Notes: generated from the sequence alone by a model not told the origin. Positions 52,609-62,900 are shown, counted from the first letter of the stretch. The stretch is DNA of 64,000 nt from Candidatus Planktophila lacus (GCF_002287925.1 NZ_CP016769.1:558001-622000), one strand, 5' to 3'. Numbers and translations: made by a program.

Positions 52609-54098
52609 TGCAACTATCTGAATTTCGCGAATACGCGAAGAGTTACAACGTTATTCCGGTCTATCGCAAACTCCTTGCCGACGGTGAAACACCGCTAGGT
52701 GTTTATCGCAAGATTGCAAAGAACGAAGCATCAACTTTTCTCTTGGAATCTGCCGAACACGGGGGAGCCTGGTCGCGTTATTCATTTATCGGCGCCCATT
52801 CGCAAGCAACTTTAAGTGAGAAGGATGGCAGTTCAATTTGGGTTGGAACAACACCTGCCGGCGCACCTGTCGGAATAGATCCACTTGAAGCGCTTCGTCT
52901 ATCGGCTGCGCATCTGAAATCTCCAAAAATTGCCGGACTCCCACCGCTTACTGGTGGGCTAGTTGGCTACATGGGTTATGACGCAGTTCGTCGCTTAGAG
53001 AAATTGCCAAGCCAAAGCGCGAAAGATATTCCACTTCCTGAGATCGCATTTATGTTAACTAGTGATCTCGCAGTAATGGATCACGCTGAGGGAACGATTA
53101 CCTTGATCGCAAATGCCATCAACTGGGATGGCAGCAATGAGCGAATTGATGAAGCATTTCACGACGCTCAACTTCGTTTAGATCGTATGCAATCTGATCT
53201 GCAAAGTTCGCTGCCTGGTTACATTGATCAAATTCCAGACCGTCAGACTCCGCAATATACGCAAAACATCTCTAGTGATGAGTTTAAAAATAAGGTGCTA
53301 CAGGCCAAAGAAGAGATTGTTGCGGGTGAGGCTTTTCAAATAGTCCTATCGCAGCGCTTTGCTATGGAATGTAGCGCTGATGCTTTAGATGTTTATCGTG
53401 CGCTTCGTCTTCATAACCCGAGCCCTTATATGTATCTCTTCCGCTTTACAGATGGGATTGAAGTAGTTGGATCAAGCCCAGAAGCTTTGGTTAAGGTGAC
53501 CGGTAAAGAGGTAATGGTTCATCCAATCGCTGGAACTAGAAAACGTTCTTCTTCTGCTGAGGAAGATCATCGTTTAGGCGAAGAGTTATTGGCAGATCCC
53601 AAAGAGCGCGCCGAACATTTGATGTTAGTTGATCTCGGAAGAAATGATTTAGGGCGCATCTCAAAGCCAGGAACCGTTGAAGTTATCGACTTCATGCATA
53701 TTGAACGCTATTCACATGTTATGCATATCGTTTCAACAGTTATCGGGGAACTTGCAGAAACCTCTACTCCAGTTGATGCGCTCTTTGCCGTATTTCCTGC
53801 TGGCACTTTATCTGGCGCTCCAAAGCCAAGAGCGATGGAGATCATTGAAGAACTCGAACCCACGCGACGCGGACTCTATGGTGGCGCAATTGGATATATT
53901 GATTTCACCGGCAATATTGATACTTGTATCGCAATTCGAACCGCGCTGATTTACAACAAGATGGCATACGTTCAGGCAGGCGCCGGAGTTGTAGCGGATT
54001 CGGATCCCGCATCTGAAGATCAAGAATGTGCAAATAAAGCAGCCGCTGTTTTAGGCGCCATTAGCGCTGCAAATAAGATGAGGTCATCAAGTGTCTGA
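52608..54098 (+). CDS. trpE: Anthranilate synthase component I
   Basis: A chorismate-binding enzyme of 496 residues. The feedback-binding region LLESAEHGGAWSRYSFIG is near the N-terminus, and the catalytic half shows VVGSSPEALVKV, HPIAGTRKRS, ADPKERAEHLMLVDLGRNDLGR and GTLSGAPKPRAMEIIEELE. ATG 52608 overlaps the hisI stop, so an in-frame start at 52569 inside hisI is rejected. The glutaminase TrpG is not fused and is absent from the window, as is TrpD. Confidence 0.95.
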   Translation: MQLSEFREYAKSYNVIPVYRKLLADGETPLGVYRKIAKNEASTFLLESAEHGGAWSRYSFIGAHSQATLSEKDGSSIWVGTTPAGAPVGIDPLEALRLSAAHLKSPKIAGLPPLTGGLVGYMGYDAVRRLEKLPSQSAKDIPLPEIAFMLTSDLAVMDHAEGTITLIANAINWDGSNERIDEAFHDAQLRLDRMQSDLQSSLPGYIDQIPDRQTPQYTQNISSDEFKNKVLQAKEEIVAGEAFQIVLSQRFAMECSADALDVYRALRLHNPSPYMYLFRFTDGIEVVGSSPEALVKVTGKEVMVHPIAGTRKRSSSAEEDHRLGEELLADPKERAEHLMLVDLGRNDLGRISKPGTVEVIDFMHIERYSHVMHIVSTVIGELAETSTPVDALFAVFPAGTLSGAPKPRAMEIIEELEPTRRGLYGGAIGYIDFTGNIDTCIAIRTALIYNKMAYVQAGAGVVADSDPASEDQECANKAAAVLGAISAANKMRSSSV

Positions 54099-54282
54099 GT
54101 TTGTTCAAATAGCCATCTCAATTTTAATTGTTGCAGCGCTCACGATCTATATCTCTAAACGTTTTCGAATTTCCAAACGTTACGAGCGCCAATCGCGGAG
54201 TACGCCACCCATGAATTCCTGGAGCGCGCTCGATCATGGAATAGATCCCAGCGAAGTTAAATCCGAGACCGAGAAGCCATGA
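54091..54282 (+). CDS. Small single-pass membrane protein in the trp operon
   Basis: A 63-residue protein from GTG 54091, overlapping the end of trpE by 8 bases and trpC by ATGA. It has one N-terminal membrane segment (about residues 4-21), a basic patch (SKRFRISKRYERQSR) and then WSALDHGIDPSE, which looks conserved-motif-like. Both overlaps argue that it is translated. Actinobacterial trp operons often carry a small membrane gene at this position, but I cannot assign this one to a named family. Function unknown. Confidence 0.7.
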   Translation: MSEFVQIAISILIVAALTIYISKRFRISKRYERQSRSTPPMNSWSALDHGIDPSEVKSETEKP

Positions 54283-55052
54283 CTGTTCTAGATTCAATTA
54301 TTGAGGGCGTGCGTGAAGATTTAGCAAAGCGTCGCAAATCGCTCAATCAAATTCACGAAGAGATGACACAGGCTGCTCCGGTTCGCGATGCTCACCTTGC
54401 CTTAACGGGGGATGAGATGAAAGTTATTGCGGAGGTAAAGCGATCTTCGCCTAGTAAAGGGGCGCTATCTGCAATCGCTGATCCCGCAGCGTTAGCTGAG
54501 CGCTATCAAAGCGCAGGTGCAAGTGTGATTAGTGTTTTAACAGAAGAGCGCCGCTTTAAAGGATCGCTCGCTGATTTAGATGCAGTACGTGCTCGCGTTG
54601 ATATTCCAGTTTTGAGAAAAGATTTCATGGTTGATGAGTATCAATTCTTCGAAGCGCGCGCTCATGGCGCAGATTTGGTTCTGTTAATCGTTGCCGCCCT
54701 ATCTAAGAGCCAACTGAAAGACTTTTTTGATATCGCAACTGAATTGCAGATGGCATCTCTCATTGAAGTTCACACAGCAGATGAGTTAGAGAGAGCGCTA
54801 GAAATCTCTCCTCGAATAGTCGGAGTGAATTCCCGAAATCTAAAGACCTTGGAAGTAGATCCCACAGCATTCTCTGATTTGATTCCGAGAATTCCTGCCG
54901 AGTTAATCCGCGTTGCAGAATCTGGAATTTCAACTCGCAGCGATGTTGAATTTGCGCAGAACTCAGGCGCACAGGCGATCTTGGTAGGTGAAGCCCTGGT
55001 TACATCGGGGGATCCGGATTTGGCGATGCGGACCTTATTGGGTCGAGGGTAG
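54279..55052 (+). CDS. trpC: Indole-3-glycerol phosphate synthase
   Basis: A 257-residue TIM barrel that closes the indole ring. [13 protein letters not shown] holds the catalytic Lys; [37 protein letters not shown] and VAESGI follow. It is monofunctional, without a TrpF domain. It overlaps the small membrane gene upstream. Its stop (TAG) overlaps the proposed -10 of trpB. Confidence 0.96.
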   Translation: MTVLDSIIEGVREDLAKRRKSLNQIHEEMTQAAPVRDAHLALTGDEMKVIAEVKRSSPSKGALSAIADPAALAERYQSAGASVISVLTEERRFKGSLADLDAVRARVDIPVLRKDFMVDEYQFFEARAHGADLVLLIVAALSKSQLKDFFDIATELQMASLIEVHTADELERALEISPRIVGVNSRNLKTLEVDPTAFSDLIPRIPAELIRVAESGISTRSDVEFAQNSGAQAILVGEALVTSGDPDLAMRTLLGRG

Positions 55053-55062
55053 GCTTAATCCC
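55050..55062 (+). promoter_or_regulatory. Possible leaderless-type -10 of trpB
   Basis: TAGGCT, 7 bases, then ATG 55063. The TAG is the trpC stop codon, so chance matters here too. The same hexamer precedes the VIT1 gene. Confidence 0.35.
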
Positions 55063-56274
55063 ATGTCGACTACGCCGCAAGAAGATCTTGGATCAATCTT
55101 GGGCCACTTCGGTCCATACGGTGGTCGCTTTGTACCTGAAGCGCTGATCGGCGCTCTCGAAGAGCTAGAAACGGCGCATCGCACTGCTCAAGAAGATCCC
55201 TCATTTGTTGCAGAGCTCGCAGAACTTCATCGCACGTACACAGGTCGTCCTAGCATCCTCACTGAAGCAAAACGTTTTGCCGAACATGCAGGTGGCGCGC
55301 GCATAATTTTGAAGCGTGAAGATTTAAACCACACTGGCAGCCATAAGATCAATAACGTTTTAGGACAAGCGTTACTTACAAAGCGCATGGGTAAGAAGCG
55401 CATTATCGCTGAAACCGGTGCAGGTCAGCACGGTGTTGCATCAGCGACAGCGGCCGCGTTGATGGGACTGGAATGCGTTGTTTACATGGGTGAAGAAGAT
55501 ACAAAACGCCAAGCGCTAAATGTTGCCCGTATGAAGTTACTTGGCGCAGAAGTTATTCCTGTTACAACTGGATCACGTACCTTAAAAGATGCCATCAATG
55601 AAGCGATGCGCGATTGGGTAACTAACGTTGAAACCACTCACTACATGCTGGGCACCGTTGCAGGTCCGCACCCCTTTCCAACTATGGTTAGAGATTTTCA
55701 TAAGATCATTGGCGAAGAAACACGCGAACAAGTTTTAGCGCTCACCGGTCGTCTACCTGATGCGGTACTTGCCTGCGTCGGAGGCGGTTCGAATGCCATC
55801 GGAATTTTCCACCGCTTTATCTCCGATCCATCAGTACGTTTGATTGGGCTAGAAGCAGGTGGAGATGGCGTGGAAACCGGACGCCATGCAGCAACAATTA
55901 CTGGTGGAACTCCAGGAGTTCTGCACGGAACTCGATCTTATGTTTTGCAAGATGCTAATGGTCAAACTGTTGAGTCACATTCAATTTCTGCTGGTCTTGA
56001 TTATCCTGGTGTAGGTCCTGAGCATGCGTACTTGCATGACATTGGGCGCACTGAGTATCGCGCCATCACAGATGAACAAGCGATGCATGCCTTCGCACTT
56101 CTTTCGAAGACAGAAGGAATTATTCCGGCGATCGAAACTGCACATGCTCTAGCAGGTGCGCTCCAGGTTGGAAATGAACTAGGTAAAGATGCGATTATCG
56201 TTATCAACCTTTCTGGTCGCGGCGATAAAGATGTGCAGACTGCAGCGCAATATTTTGGAATTCCACTGGATTAA
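55063..56274 (+). CDS. trpB: Tryptophan synthase beta chain
   Basis: A PLP enzyme of 403 residues that condenses indole with serine. The PLP lysine is Lys95 in [38 protein letters not shown], and [10 protein letters not shown] (phosphate loop) are present. ATG 55063 gives the usual N-terminus ([16 protein letters not shown] shortly after); an in-frame start at 54988 lies inside trpC and is rejected. It overlaps trpA (TAATG). Confidence 0.97.
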   Translation: MSTTPQEDLGSILGHFGPYGGRFVPEALIGALEELETAHRTAQEDPSFVAELAELHRTYTGRPSILTEAKRFAEHAGGARIILKREDLNHTGSHKINNVLGQALLTKRMGKKRIIAETGAGQHGVASATAAALMGLECVVYMGEEDTKRQALNVARMKLLGAEVIPVTTGSRTLKDAINEAMRDWVTNVETTHYMLGTVAGPHPFPTMVRDFHKIIGEETREQVLALTGRLPDAVLACVGGGSNAIGIFHRFISDPSVRLIGLEAGGDGVETGRHAATITGGTPGVLHGTRSYVLQDANGQTVESHSISAGLDYPGVGPEHAYLHDIGRTEYRAITDEQAMHAFALLSKTEGIIPAIETAHALAGALQVGNELGKDAIIVINLSGRGDKDVQTAAQYFGIPLD

Positions 56275-57074
56275 TGACTGCACTCGATCAACTATTTGTA
56301 AAGGTTCGCGCTGAAAATCGCGCTGCGCTAATTGCCTATATCCCTGCAGGTTTTCCTTCTCAAGCTGGTTGTGCAAAAGTTATTCAAACCTTTATCGATG
56401 CCGGAGTTGACGCGATCGAGATTGGTTTTCCATATAGCGATCCGGTAATGGATGGTCCAACTATTCAGGCGGCGGCAGTTACCTCTTTAGAAAATGGAAC
56501 AGGTGCTGCTGAAGTTATGTCTGCTCTCAAGGTTGCAACCGATGGTGGAGTAGCAGCAGTAGTTATGACTTACTGGAACCCGATTGAGCGCTATGGCGTT
56601 GAAGAATTTGCCGAAGCGATTGCAGCAAATGGTGGATCTGGCGTAGTTACTCCAGATTTAACAATTGAAGAGTCCGTCGCCTGGTTAGGCGCTACTAAGC
56701 AAAATTCGATTAATCCGATCTATGTAATTGCGCCAAGCACATCAGATGCTCGAATGCCTAAGGTAACTGCAGCTTGTGGTGGATTTGTTTATGCTGCAAG
56801 TTTGATGGGTGTAACTGGAGCACGTAATTCAGTTTCATCAGGTGCTGCAGATTTAGTCGCGCGCATTCGCACAACAACTGGACTACCAGTCGCCGTTGGC
56901 TTGGGTGTATCAACTCGCGAGCAAGCTAAAGGCGTTGCTGCTTACGCGGATGGAGTTATCGTCGGTTCCGCCTTTATTAAGGCTTTGCAAGATGCTCCAA
57001 ATGAGGAAGCCGGATTGGCTGCAGTTAAAGAGTTAGCAACAGAGTTAGCGAAAGGCGTACGTGAGGGACGATGA
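56274..57074 (+). CDS. trpA: Tryptophan synthase alpha chain
   Basis: A 266-residue TIM barrel that cleaves indoleglycerol phosphate. Catalytic Glu49 (AIEIGFPYSDP) and Asp60 (VMDGPTIQ) are present. FVYAASLMGVTGAR and VAVGLGVSTREQ form the phosphate site. It overlaps trpB at the start and the MauE-like gene at the end (ATGA), so the operon may continue into the redox and lgt genes. Confidence 0.96.
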   Translation: MTALDQLFVKVRAENRAALIAYIPAGFPSQAGCAKVIQTFIDAGVDAIEIGFPYSDPVMDGPTIQAAAVTSLENGTGAAEVMSALKVATDGGVAAVVMTYWNPIERYGVEEFAEAIAANGGSGVVTPDLTIEESVAWLGATKQNSINPIYVIAPSTSDARMPKVTAACGGFVYAASLMGVTGARNSVSSGAADLVARIRTTTGLPVAVGLGVSTREQAKGVAAYADGVIVGSAFIKALQDAPNEEAGLAAVKELATELAKGVREGR

Positions 57075-57559
57075 GTAAATTCGAAAAGCTACAGCCCTGG
57101 ATAGGACTTCTTTCGCGTCTGACCCTTGGTGGCGTTCTTTTTGTTGCCGGTTATCTTAAGGTCGACAAACTAGAGGTATCTCAAATGGCAGTTCGGTCAT
57201 ATGAATTACTTCCGATTCCGATAGCTAATTTTCTTGGCCAGACCCTGCCTTTCTTTGAAGTTGTCGTTGGCCTACTACTTATTCTTGGAGCAGCAACTAG
57301 AGCGGTCGCAGCGCTCGGTGGCTTTACAATGTTTATTTTTATCATCGCTATTGCTCAAGCGTGGGCACGCGGCTTAAACATTGATTGCGGCTGCTTCGGT
57401 GGCGGAGGCACAGTAGATCCTGGTCAGACACGCTACCTTCAGGAGATTCTCAGAGATGCTGGGCTAGTAGCCCTTGCCCTATTCTTAGTGCGATATCCGA
57501 TAACCAAGTTTTCTATTGATAAAACACCTAAACAATCTAACGCAGGAGATACGGAATAA
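57071..57559 (+). CDS. MauE/DoxX-like redox-associated membrane protein
   Basis: A 162-residue protein with four membrane segments. The MauE-type motif IDCGCFGGGG lies in the loop after segment 3, giving a Cys pair suited to thiol redox chemistry. MauE-family proteins supply electrons or disulfides to periplasmic partners. The gene lies 2 bases before a DsbA-like protein, and the two probably form one system. The start overlaps trpA by ATGA. The direction of electron flow cannot be told. Confidence 0.85.
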   Translation: MSKFEKLQPWIGLLSRLTLGGVLFVAGYLKVDKLEVSQMAVRSYELLPIPIANFLGQTLPFFEVVVGLLLILGAATRAVAALGGFTMFIFIIAIAQAWARGLNIDCGCFGGGGTVDPGQTRYLQEILRDAGLVALALFLVRYPITKFSIDKTPKQSNAGDTE

Positions 57560-57561
57560 AG

Positions 57562-58242
57562 ATGGCACAAGCGAAAAAATCAAACGGCGGAAAAGATAAC
57601 TTCACACGTAACCTCGTAGTTGCAGTTGTGGTTGGAGTAGCTTTAATCATGCTGGTGCCAACAGTTCTCTCTAAGCAAGGCGATTCCACTGCTGCAATTC
57701 CTGCTACCGCCTCAGTAAATGATGGTTATGGGTTGGTCTTTAACAGCGAATTAACAGATGTTCCATTTATCGAAATTTACGAAGACTTCCAGTGTCCGGC
57801 TTGCGCACGCTTTGAAGCGATTAGCGGTCCTTACATCGAAGAGTTAATTGCTACAAAGAAGGCCAAGGTGGCATTCCACATGCTCTCCTTCCTAGGCGGT
57901 GAATCACAGATTGCAGCAAATGCAGCAGCATGTTCTGCAGATCAAGGAAAATTCCTAGAATTCCATAAAACTCTCTACGCTAACCAGCCTGCCGAAAATA
58001 CAGGTGCTTGGACATCTCAGTATTTTGCAACTCTTGGAATCGGTCTAGGAATTTCTAGCAGCGATTACGACAAGTGCGTAACAGGCCAGGATTACATGGG
58101 TTGGGTTAAGAACGTTGCGGAAGAAGGATCGAAGCGAAATATCAACTCAACTCCAACGGTTTTGATCAACGGTAAGGAAATAGATCGCAACACTGCATAT
58201 GGAAGCCTTGCTGACTTTATGCTTGCGGTTGAAAAAGCCTAA
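57562..58242 (+). CDS. Membrane-anchored DsbA-like thioredoxin-fold protein
   Basis: A 226-residue extracytoplasmic protein with one N-terminal membrane anchor (about 17-36). The thioredoxin-fold active site is Cys78-Pro-Ala-Cys81 (EDFQCPACARFE), and the cis-proline region is STPTVLINGKEI near residue 195. These features fit the Thioredoxin_4/DsbA-type oxidoreductases of Actinobacteria. It likely makes or repairs disulfides in exported proteins, with the MauE-like protein as partner. lgt follows after 11 bases. Confidence 0.88.
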   Translation: MAQAKKSNGGKDNFTRNLVVAVVVGVALIMLVPTVLSKQGDSTAAIPATASVNDGYGLVFNSELTDVPFIEIYEDFQCPACARFEAISGPYIEELIATKKAKVAFHMLSFLGGESQIAANAAACSADQGKFLEFHKTLYANQPAENTGAWTSQYFATLGIGLGISSSDYDKCVTGQDYMGWVKNVAEEGSKRNINSTPTVLINGKEIDRNTAYGSLADFMLAVEKA

Positions 58243-58253
58243 CTAGATTCCGC

Positions 58254-59063
58254 ATGAATCGCTCGATACCTACTCCCTCTATTTCGGAAGTATCAATCGG
58301 GCCTTTCACCGTTCATTTCTATGCGCTCTGCATAATTGCTGGAATTGCTATTGCAATTTGGCTAGGCAATAAGCGCCTTGCTTCTCGTGATGAATCGTTA
58401 AGAGGCGTTGTCTCTGAAGTCGCAGTGATCGCAGTGCCCTCCGGAATTATTGGTGGAAGGCTCTATCACGTAATAACAACACCAGAAGATTTCTTCGGTG
58501 CAGATGGCGAACTCCTTGCGATATTAAAGATTTGGCAGGGTGGGCTTGGAATTTGGGGCGCGATATCACTCGGTGCGCTGGGAGCGTTCTACTCTTATAG
58601 AAGACTAGCGCGCACAATGAGTTTGCCGAGTTTTGGAGTCTTTCTTGATGCAATTGCTCCAGGAATTCTCCTTGCTCAAGCGATTGGTCGATTTGGAAAT
58701 TGGTTTAACGCCGAACTCTTTGGTCGCCCGCTAGATACTTGGTGGGGATTATCAATTCCATATAAATATCGACCAAGTGGATATGGCCTCGTTGAAACAT
58801 TTCACCCAACATTTCTCTACGAAGCGATCTGGTGCACTTTGATCGCCTTCATATTGATGGGCGCATCGAAACACTGGTCTGCTGGTTGCACCTTCGCGGC
58901 ATATGTATTTAGCTATTCGCTGGGCCGCTTCTTTATCGAATCTATCCGTATTGATCCAGCACATAACTTTGCCGGGCTTCGGATAAATCAATGGGTGAGC
59001 ATGGGGCTAGTGATGGTTTCTGCGCTAGTTTTCCTCCGACTACGCGCCCGCGATAAGGCCTAA
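58254..59063 (+). CDS. lgt: Prolipoprotein diacylglyceryl transferase
   Basis: A membrane enzyme of 269 residues with about seven segments that attaches diacylglycerol to the lipobox Cys of prolipoproteins, before LspA cleaves. The Lgt signature GRFGNWFNAELFG is at 145-157; HFYALCIIAG is near the N-terminus and LGRFFIESIRIDP near the C-terminus. It follows trpA and the redox pair in the usual actinobacterial order. A TAGATT sequence lies 4 bases before the ATG, a poor leaderless match. Confidence 0.95.
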   Translation: MNRSIPTPSISEVSIGPFTVHFYALCIIAGIAIAIWLGNKRLASRDESLRGVVSEVAVIAVPSGIIGGRLYHVITTPEDFFGADGELLAILKIWQGGLGIWGAISLGALGAFYSYRRLARTMSLPSFGVFLDAIAPGILLAQAIGRFGNWFNAELFGRPLDTWWGLSIPYKYRPSGYGLVETFHPTFLYEAIWCTLIAFILMGASKHWSAGCTFAAYVFSYSLGRFFIESIRIDPAHNFAGLRINQWVSMGLVMVSALVFLRLRARDKA

Positions 59064-59092
59064 ACCTTCGCAGTTTTTCCGCATTGATCCGA

Positions 59093-59104
59093 TAGGCTGT
59101 AAAT
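59093..59104 (+). promoter_or_regulatory. Leaderless-type -10 of the VIT1 gene
   Basis: TAGGCT (59093-59098), 6 bases, then ATG 59105, in a 41-base gap after lgt. No ribosome binding site. Confidence 0.5.
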
Positions 59105-59827
59105 ATGGCACTTGAAGATGTTTACCGTAGAAATCTACATCACCGCACTCATCGCGCAGGTTGGTTACGCGCTGCAGTTCTTGGTGCAAATGATGGTTTA
59201 GTTTCTACCGCATCGCTAATGATTGGTGTATCCGCAGCGAAAGCTGGCGGAGTAGACGCACAAGCGTTCTTGATTACTGCAGGCGCCGCAGGAATTGCTG
59301 CGGGAGCGATGTCGATGGCTGTTGGTGAATACGTTTCAGTTCGTTCACAAAATGATGTTGAAGAATCTGATCGTGTCTTGGAGATGCAACATCTAGCAAT
59401 TGATCCTGAGTCAGAACTTATCGAACTGCAACATATCTATATCGAACGTGGGCTAACGCCAGAACTCGCAATGCAAGTTGCAAAGGCGATGCACGATCGC
59501 GATCCTTTAGAAGCACATCTGCGCGATGAGCTCGGACAGTTTCCTCACACTAAAGCCCGACCTGTCCAAGCAGCGATGGCATCTGCTGCAGCATTCACCG
59601 CTGGAGGATTAATCCCATTCGTTGGCGCCTTTGCTCCAACTCCAGGAAAAGCGGCAGCAACAATTGTCGCTTTCACCATTATTGGTTTAACTCTGACCGG
59701 AATCCTGAGCGCAAAGACGGCAGGCTCAAAGATCCTCGCTCCGACTCTTCGCGTGATCGTGGGCGGGTGTATCGGCATGGCAATTACCGCTGGAATCGGC
59801 CAGGCGCTCCATTTGAGCGGTATCTAA
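59105..59827 (+). CDS. VIT1/CCC1-family iron or manganese transporter
   Basis: A 240-residue membrane protein. RAAVLGANDGLVSTASLMIGV (split by helix 1) and GAMSMAVGEYVSVRSQND are the VIT1 signatures. An acidic cytoplasmic stretch with repeated Glu (about 82-140) precedes the last three segments. Plant VIT1 and yeast CCC1 export Fe2+ or Mn2+ from the cytosol; bacterial members are thought to export the same metals. It is transcribed from its own leaderless-type promoter. The exact metal is not readable. Confidence 0.88.
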   Translation: MALEDVYRRNLHHRTHRAGWLRAAVLGANDGLVSTASLMIGVSAAKAGGVDAQAFLITAGAAGIAAGAMSMAVGEYVSVRSQNDVEESDRVLEMQHLAIDPESELIELQHIYIERGLTPELAMQVAKAMHDRDPLEAHLRDELGQFPHTKARPVQAAMASAAAFTAGGLIPFVGAFAPTPGKAAATIVAFTIIGLTLTGILSAKTAGSKILAPTLRVIVGGCIGMAITAGIGQALHLSGI

Positions 59828-59895
59828 ACTCACTCTCGCGCAGGCTAATTCGGGAGTGCCGAATACCGCCAACAGTTGCTACCCTTTTGCATCTA

Positions 59896-59911
59896 CCACC
59901 GCTCGCGGTGG
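59896..59911 (+). terminator. Hairpin in the VIT1-gltB gap
   Basis: CCACCG-CTCG-CGGTGG, a 6-bp GC-rich stem, followed by CTCTTTC. A second small hairpin (ATTCGG 59848-59853 with CCGAAT 59859-59864) lies upstream. Together they probably end the VIT1 transcript. The rest of the 150-base gap should hold the gltB promoter; TTGTCC at 59928 is a -35 candidate without a clear -10. Confidence 0.45.
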
Positions 59912-59977
59912 CTCTTTCGGGCCAAAGTTGTCCCACTCTTTCAACAATTAAGTGTGAGCAACAGGAGCGTGTAACTG

Positions 59978-62900
59978 ATGGCTCTTCCATCTAATTACCC
60001 AACACAACAGGGTCTCTACGATCCCGCAAACGAGCATGATGCATGCGGCGTTGCAATGGTTGCTACTCTAAATAAAGTTGCTACACATGAGATTGTTGAA
60101 AAGGCGCTTACCGCTCTACGTAATTTAGAACACCGCGGCGCATCAGGTGCTGAACCAGATAGCGGTGATGGCGCAGGAATTTTGATTCGCGTTCCAGATG
60201 CTTTCTATCGCGCAGTTACCGACTTTAAACTTCCCGCTGAAGGCCACTACGCAACAGGTATTGCATTTGTTGCACAAGGTGCCGAAGTTCGATCAGAAAT
60301 TGCGAAGATCGCAGCGGAGGAAGGCCTAACTGTTCTCGGTTGGCGCGATCTTCCAATCAATGCGAAATCACTTGGCAAGACTGCAGTTTCAGTTATGCCA
60401 AAGTTTGAACAGGTCTTTCTTGCCGGCAATAAAGACGAATCAGGAATTGCGTTAGATCGTCTCGCCTTCTGCCTTAGAAAACGCGCTGAACATTCACTCG
60501 ATCTTTACTTCCCATCACTTTCTTCACAGACAATTGTTTACAAAGGAATGCTTACAACAGGACAGCTCGAAGAGTTCTTCCCGGATCTAAGCGATGTGCG
60601 CGTGGTATCTCCGCTTGCACTTGTTCACTCACGCTTTTCTACAAATACATTTCCTTCGTGGCCACTTGCCCATCCATACCGATTTATTGCTCACAACGGT
60701 GAGATCAATACCGTTAAGGGAAATCGCAACTGGATGCGCGCCCGCGAATCACTTCTTGCTAGCGAGTTAATTCCTGGAGACCTCAGCCGCCTCTTTCCTA
60801 TCGTGGAAATGTCCGGCAGTGACTCTGCTTCCTTTGATGAAGTTCTAGAACTTCTCTACCTAGGTGGACGATCTTTGCCACATTCAGTTTTGATGATGAT
60901 TCCGGAAGCGTGGGAAAATCACACAACGATGTCGCAGAAACGTCGCGACTTTTACGCCTTCCATGCATCTCTTATGGAGCCATGGGATGGTCCAGCATGT
61001 GTAACTTTCACAGATGGGCATCAAGTTGGTGCAGTTCTAGATCGTAACGGGCTACGTCCATCACGTTTCTGGGTTACCGATGATGGGCTAGTTGTTCTTG
61101 CATCTGAAGTCGGTGTTCTCGATTTCCCTGCTGAAAAGATTGTTCGTAAGGGTCGCTTGCAGCCAGGCAAGATGTTCCTAGTTGATATTGAAGCCGGGCG
61201 AATTATTGAAGATGATGAGATAAAAGATTCGTTGGCTGATGCTGCGCCATATGGTGAATGGTTACACGCCGGAATGATGAAGCTATCTGATCTTCCTTCT
61301 CGCGAACACATTATTTATCCGCATTCATCTGTTGTCCGTCGCCAACGCGCCTTCGGTTATACCGAAGAAGAATTGCGCATCTTGGTTACTCCAATGGCTA
61401 AGAACGGCATGGAAGCGCTCGGCTCAATGGGTACCGATACTCCAATCGCAGCGCTCTCTGAAAAACCACGTCTGCTCTTTGATTACTTCTCACAGCTCTT
61501 TGCACAAGTAACAAATCCTCCACTTGATGCAATCCGTGAAGAACTTGTCACAAGTCTGGGCGGATCAATTGGTCCAGAACATAATTTGCTTGATCCAGGT
61601 CCTTCATCTTGCCGTCAGATCTCGCTCGCCTTCCCAGTTATCGATAATGATGAACTTGCCAAGATCATCCACGTAAATGCTGATGGCGACCATCCAGGTT
61701 TATCTGCCTACGTTGTTCGCGGACTCTTTCCAGTATCCGGCGATGGAAATACTTTGCACACTCGTCTAGAAGAGATTAAGCGCGAAGTATCTGATGCAAT
61801 TTCTGCAGGAGCGCGCATTATTGTTCTATCCGATCGCGATGGCGATGCCGAAGATGCGCCAATTCCTTCTCTTCTCTTAACTGCGGCAGTTCACCACCAT
61901 TTAATTCGCGAAAAGACTCGCACCAAGGTTGGTTTAGTTGTTGAAGCAGGCGATGTTCGCGAAGTTCACCATGTGGCTCTTCTTATTGGTTACGGCGCAG
62001 CCGCAGTTAACCCGTATCTTGCGATGGAATCTGCTGAAGATTTAGTCCTGCAAGGCGTAATCACTGGCATTACTCCCGAAAAGGCTGTTCGCAACATTAT
62101 TAAGAGTTTAGGAAAAGGCGTTCTCAAGGTTATGTCGAAGATGGGTATTTCGACGATCGCCTCTTACACCGGAGCGCAGGTATTCGAAGCGATCGGACTT
62201 TCTCAAGAAGTTGTCGATGAATACTTTGTTGGTACCACTTCACGTCTTGGTGGAATCAGCCTCGACACAATCGCTGAAGAAACTTTGGCGCGCCACCACA
62301 TTGCATATCCACCTGGGGGAGCGATCCCAGGTTCAAAGCGCCTGCCAATCGGTGGCGAATACCAATGGCGTCGCGATGGCGAACCACATCTATTTAATCC
62401 AGAGACTGTCTTTGCGTTGCAGCACTCAACTCGTTCAAAGCGCTACGACATCTTCAAGCGTTACACCAGCAAGGTCGATGGCCAGAGTAAAGAGCTAATG
62501 ACTCTACGCGGACTCTTTGCATTTAATGAGGGTGTTCGTCCGGCAATTTCTATCGATGAAGTTGAACCAATTTCTGAGATCGTCAAGCGCTTCTCAACAG
62601 GTGCGATGTCATGGGGCTCGGTCTCACAAGAAGTTCATGAAACTTTAGCAATTGCCATGAACCGACTCGGCGCCAAATCAAATACTGGCGAAGGCGGAGA
62701 AGATCCATCGCGCTTTACCCCAATGGAAAATGGCGATTCCAAGCGCAGTGCGATTAAGCAGGTTGCTAGCGGACGTTTCGGAGTAACAAGCAACTACCTT
62801 GTTAACGCCGATGATATTCAAATCAAAATTGCGCAAGGTGCAAAGCCCGGTGAAGGCGGACAGTTGCCCGGCAACAAGGTTTATCCATGGATTGCAAAGG

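Noticed and set aside
59848-59864. Small hairpin ATTCGG/CCGAAT as a regulator site for gltB
   Set aside because: Only 6 bp with a 5-base loop, close to the VIT1 stop; a transcript-end role or chance is as likely, and no known nitrogen regulator motif is seen.
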